From Paenibacillus bovis (GTDB lineage: Bacteria > Bacillota > Bacilli > Paenibacillales > Paenibacillaceae): a stretch of 64,000 bases of DNA. This document shows, piece after piece, positions 63,328 to 64,000 of the stretch (its first letter is position 1; the number at the start of each line of letters is the position of its first letter). The DNA lies in the NCBI RefSeq assembly GCF_001421015.2, contig NZ_CP013023.1, positions 2,349,501-2,413,500 of the forward strand, in the 5' to 3' direction. Both the position numbers and the translations under genes were made by a program. The notes under the pieces are model-generated. The model worked only from the letters and a program-made list of their open reading frames with translations, was not told the DNA's origin and ran no database searches.

Positions 63328-64000
63328 ATGGCTGCAAAATACAGACAAGTAAGAGATGAAATATTATCCTGGATTCACTCTTCCCGATTGCTGCCCGGCA
63401 GCCGTCTGCCATCGGAGCACGAGATTGCTGATCAATTCAATGTCAGCAGGCAGACTGTGCGTCAAGCACTGGGAGAGCTGGTACGTGAAGGCTGGTTGAA
63501 CCGGATGCAGGGCAAAGGAACTTTTGTAGCTGATCCAGCGGTTAAGCCCCAGGAAGATAACCGAATCGTAGGTGTGATTACGACATACATTTCCGATTAT
63601 ATTTTTCCGCAGATTGTGCAGGGGATTGAGACCAGACTGCGGTCGGAAGGGTATCGACTGCTGCTGGCAAGTACAGAGAACGATCCGGTCAAGGAACGGG
63701 AATGCCTGGAAATGATGCTCAACCATTGTCCGGCTGCATTGATTGTAGAGCCGACACGCAGTGGTGAGCGCAGTGCCAATCTTAATTATTTTCTGACGAT
63801 GGAAAATCGCGAGATTCCTTATCTGATGATTAATGCCAGTTACGAGGAGATGGATTCTCCCTGTCTGCGTATGGATGATGAGCAGGGCGGATTTCTGGCA
63901 GCCGAGCATCTGATCGAGCTGGGTCATCGCAAAATTGCCGGCTTTTTCAAAACTGATGATATGCAGGGAGTGCGGCGGATGCGCGGATTTGTAGCTGCTC
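63328..64000 (+). CDS. araR: AraR-type regulator, GntR DNA-binding with LacI-like sensor (partial)
   Basis: The N-terminal 70 residues form a GntR winged helix (MAAKYRQVRDEILSWIHSSR, SEHEIADQFNVSRQTVRQAL, KGTFVAD). From about residue 80 a LacI/GalR-type sugar-binding domain begins (IVGVITTYISDYIFPQIVQG), and the frame is open at the window edge. This chimaeric layout is that of AraR, the arabinose repressor. GGAGG precedes the ATG. AraR-like boxes upstream suggest autoregulation. Confidence 0.85.
   Translation, partial: MAAKYRQVRDEILSWIHSSRLLPGSRLPSEHEIADQFNVSRQTVRQALGELVREGWLNRMQGKGTFVADPAVKPQEDNRIVGVITTYISDYIFPQIVQGIETRLRSEGYRLLLASTENDPVKERECLEMMLNHCPAALIVEPTRSGERSANLNYFLTMENREIPYLMINASYEEMDSPCLRMDDEQGGFLAAEHLIELGHRKIAGFFKTDDMQGVRRMRGFVAA

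Overview
The window looks like a low-to-moderate GC Bacillota chromosome of the Paenibacillaceae type. The coaE / lytic transglycosylase / nrdR order, ClpE under a CtsR box, LicT-type antitermination sites, cre-like catabolite sites, strong AAGGAGG ribosome binding sites, tRNAs without an encoded CCA and a large family of carbohydrate uptake genes all fit. The genus is an inference from gene content; nothing was searched.

Layout. 1-1.8 kb: coaE, lytic transglycosylase, nrdR. 2.1-8.3 kb (minus strand): a secreted serine hydrolase, a LytTR/GHKL two-component pair with no peptide gene beside it, tRNA-Leu(CAG), a 44-nt degenerate repeat array and an orphan iron-siderophore-type binding lipoprotein. 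8.6-11.4 kb: tRNA-Ala(GGC), a flavodoxin-fold quinone/NAD(P)H reductase divergent from an HxlR regulator, and an aldo/keto reductase. 11.5-14.9 kb: a licT-bglP unit with two RNA antiterminator sites. 15-17.4 kb: a small membrane gene interrupted by an amber codon, and a class A acid-phosphatase-like protein with an autotransporter-type repeat behind a possible Pho box. 17.6-19.4 kb: a GC-rich, probably acquired reductase facing a TetR gene across a 17-bp palindrome. 20-24.3 kb: two unrecognised genes and clpE. 24.4-33.6 kb: a MerR/GNAT/hydrolase operon, an ABC exporter, adenine deaminase under an adenine-type riboswitch, and a flavin monooxygenase-like enzyme.

34.2-49.0 kb is a pectin/rhamnogalacturonan utilisation locus: acetylesterase fusion, membrane AraC-type regulator, ABC importer (two permeases and a lipoprotein, no ATPase), GH105, GH28, an esterase, pectin methylesterase and GH43. 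The importer permeases are divergent around a cre site and repeated CTGATGAT motifs. 50.2-54.0 kb is the fruR-fruK-fruA operon. 54-58.5 kb holds a LysR/O-methyltransferase pair, a general-stress L25 protein and a secreted unknown. 58.8-61.8 kb is a second fructose-family PTS (DeoR, EIIBC, separate EIIA) from a consensus promoter with a cre-like site in its spacer. The window closes with a UbiA-family prenyltransferase and the start of an AraR-type regulator with two AraR-like boxes.

Together the genes describe a plant-polysaccharide scavenger: secreted or cytoplasmic pectin-degrading enzymes, sugar importers under local and CcpA-type control, plus redox and stress functions. I see no CRISPR array, complete insertion sequence, prophage or clear defence system. 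The most unusual items are the amber-split membrane gene, the C-tract frameshift in the MerR gene, the phosphatase with autotransporter-type repeat, the ordered 44-nt repeat array and the adenine-type riboswitch on adenine deaminase.
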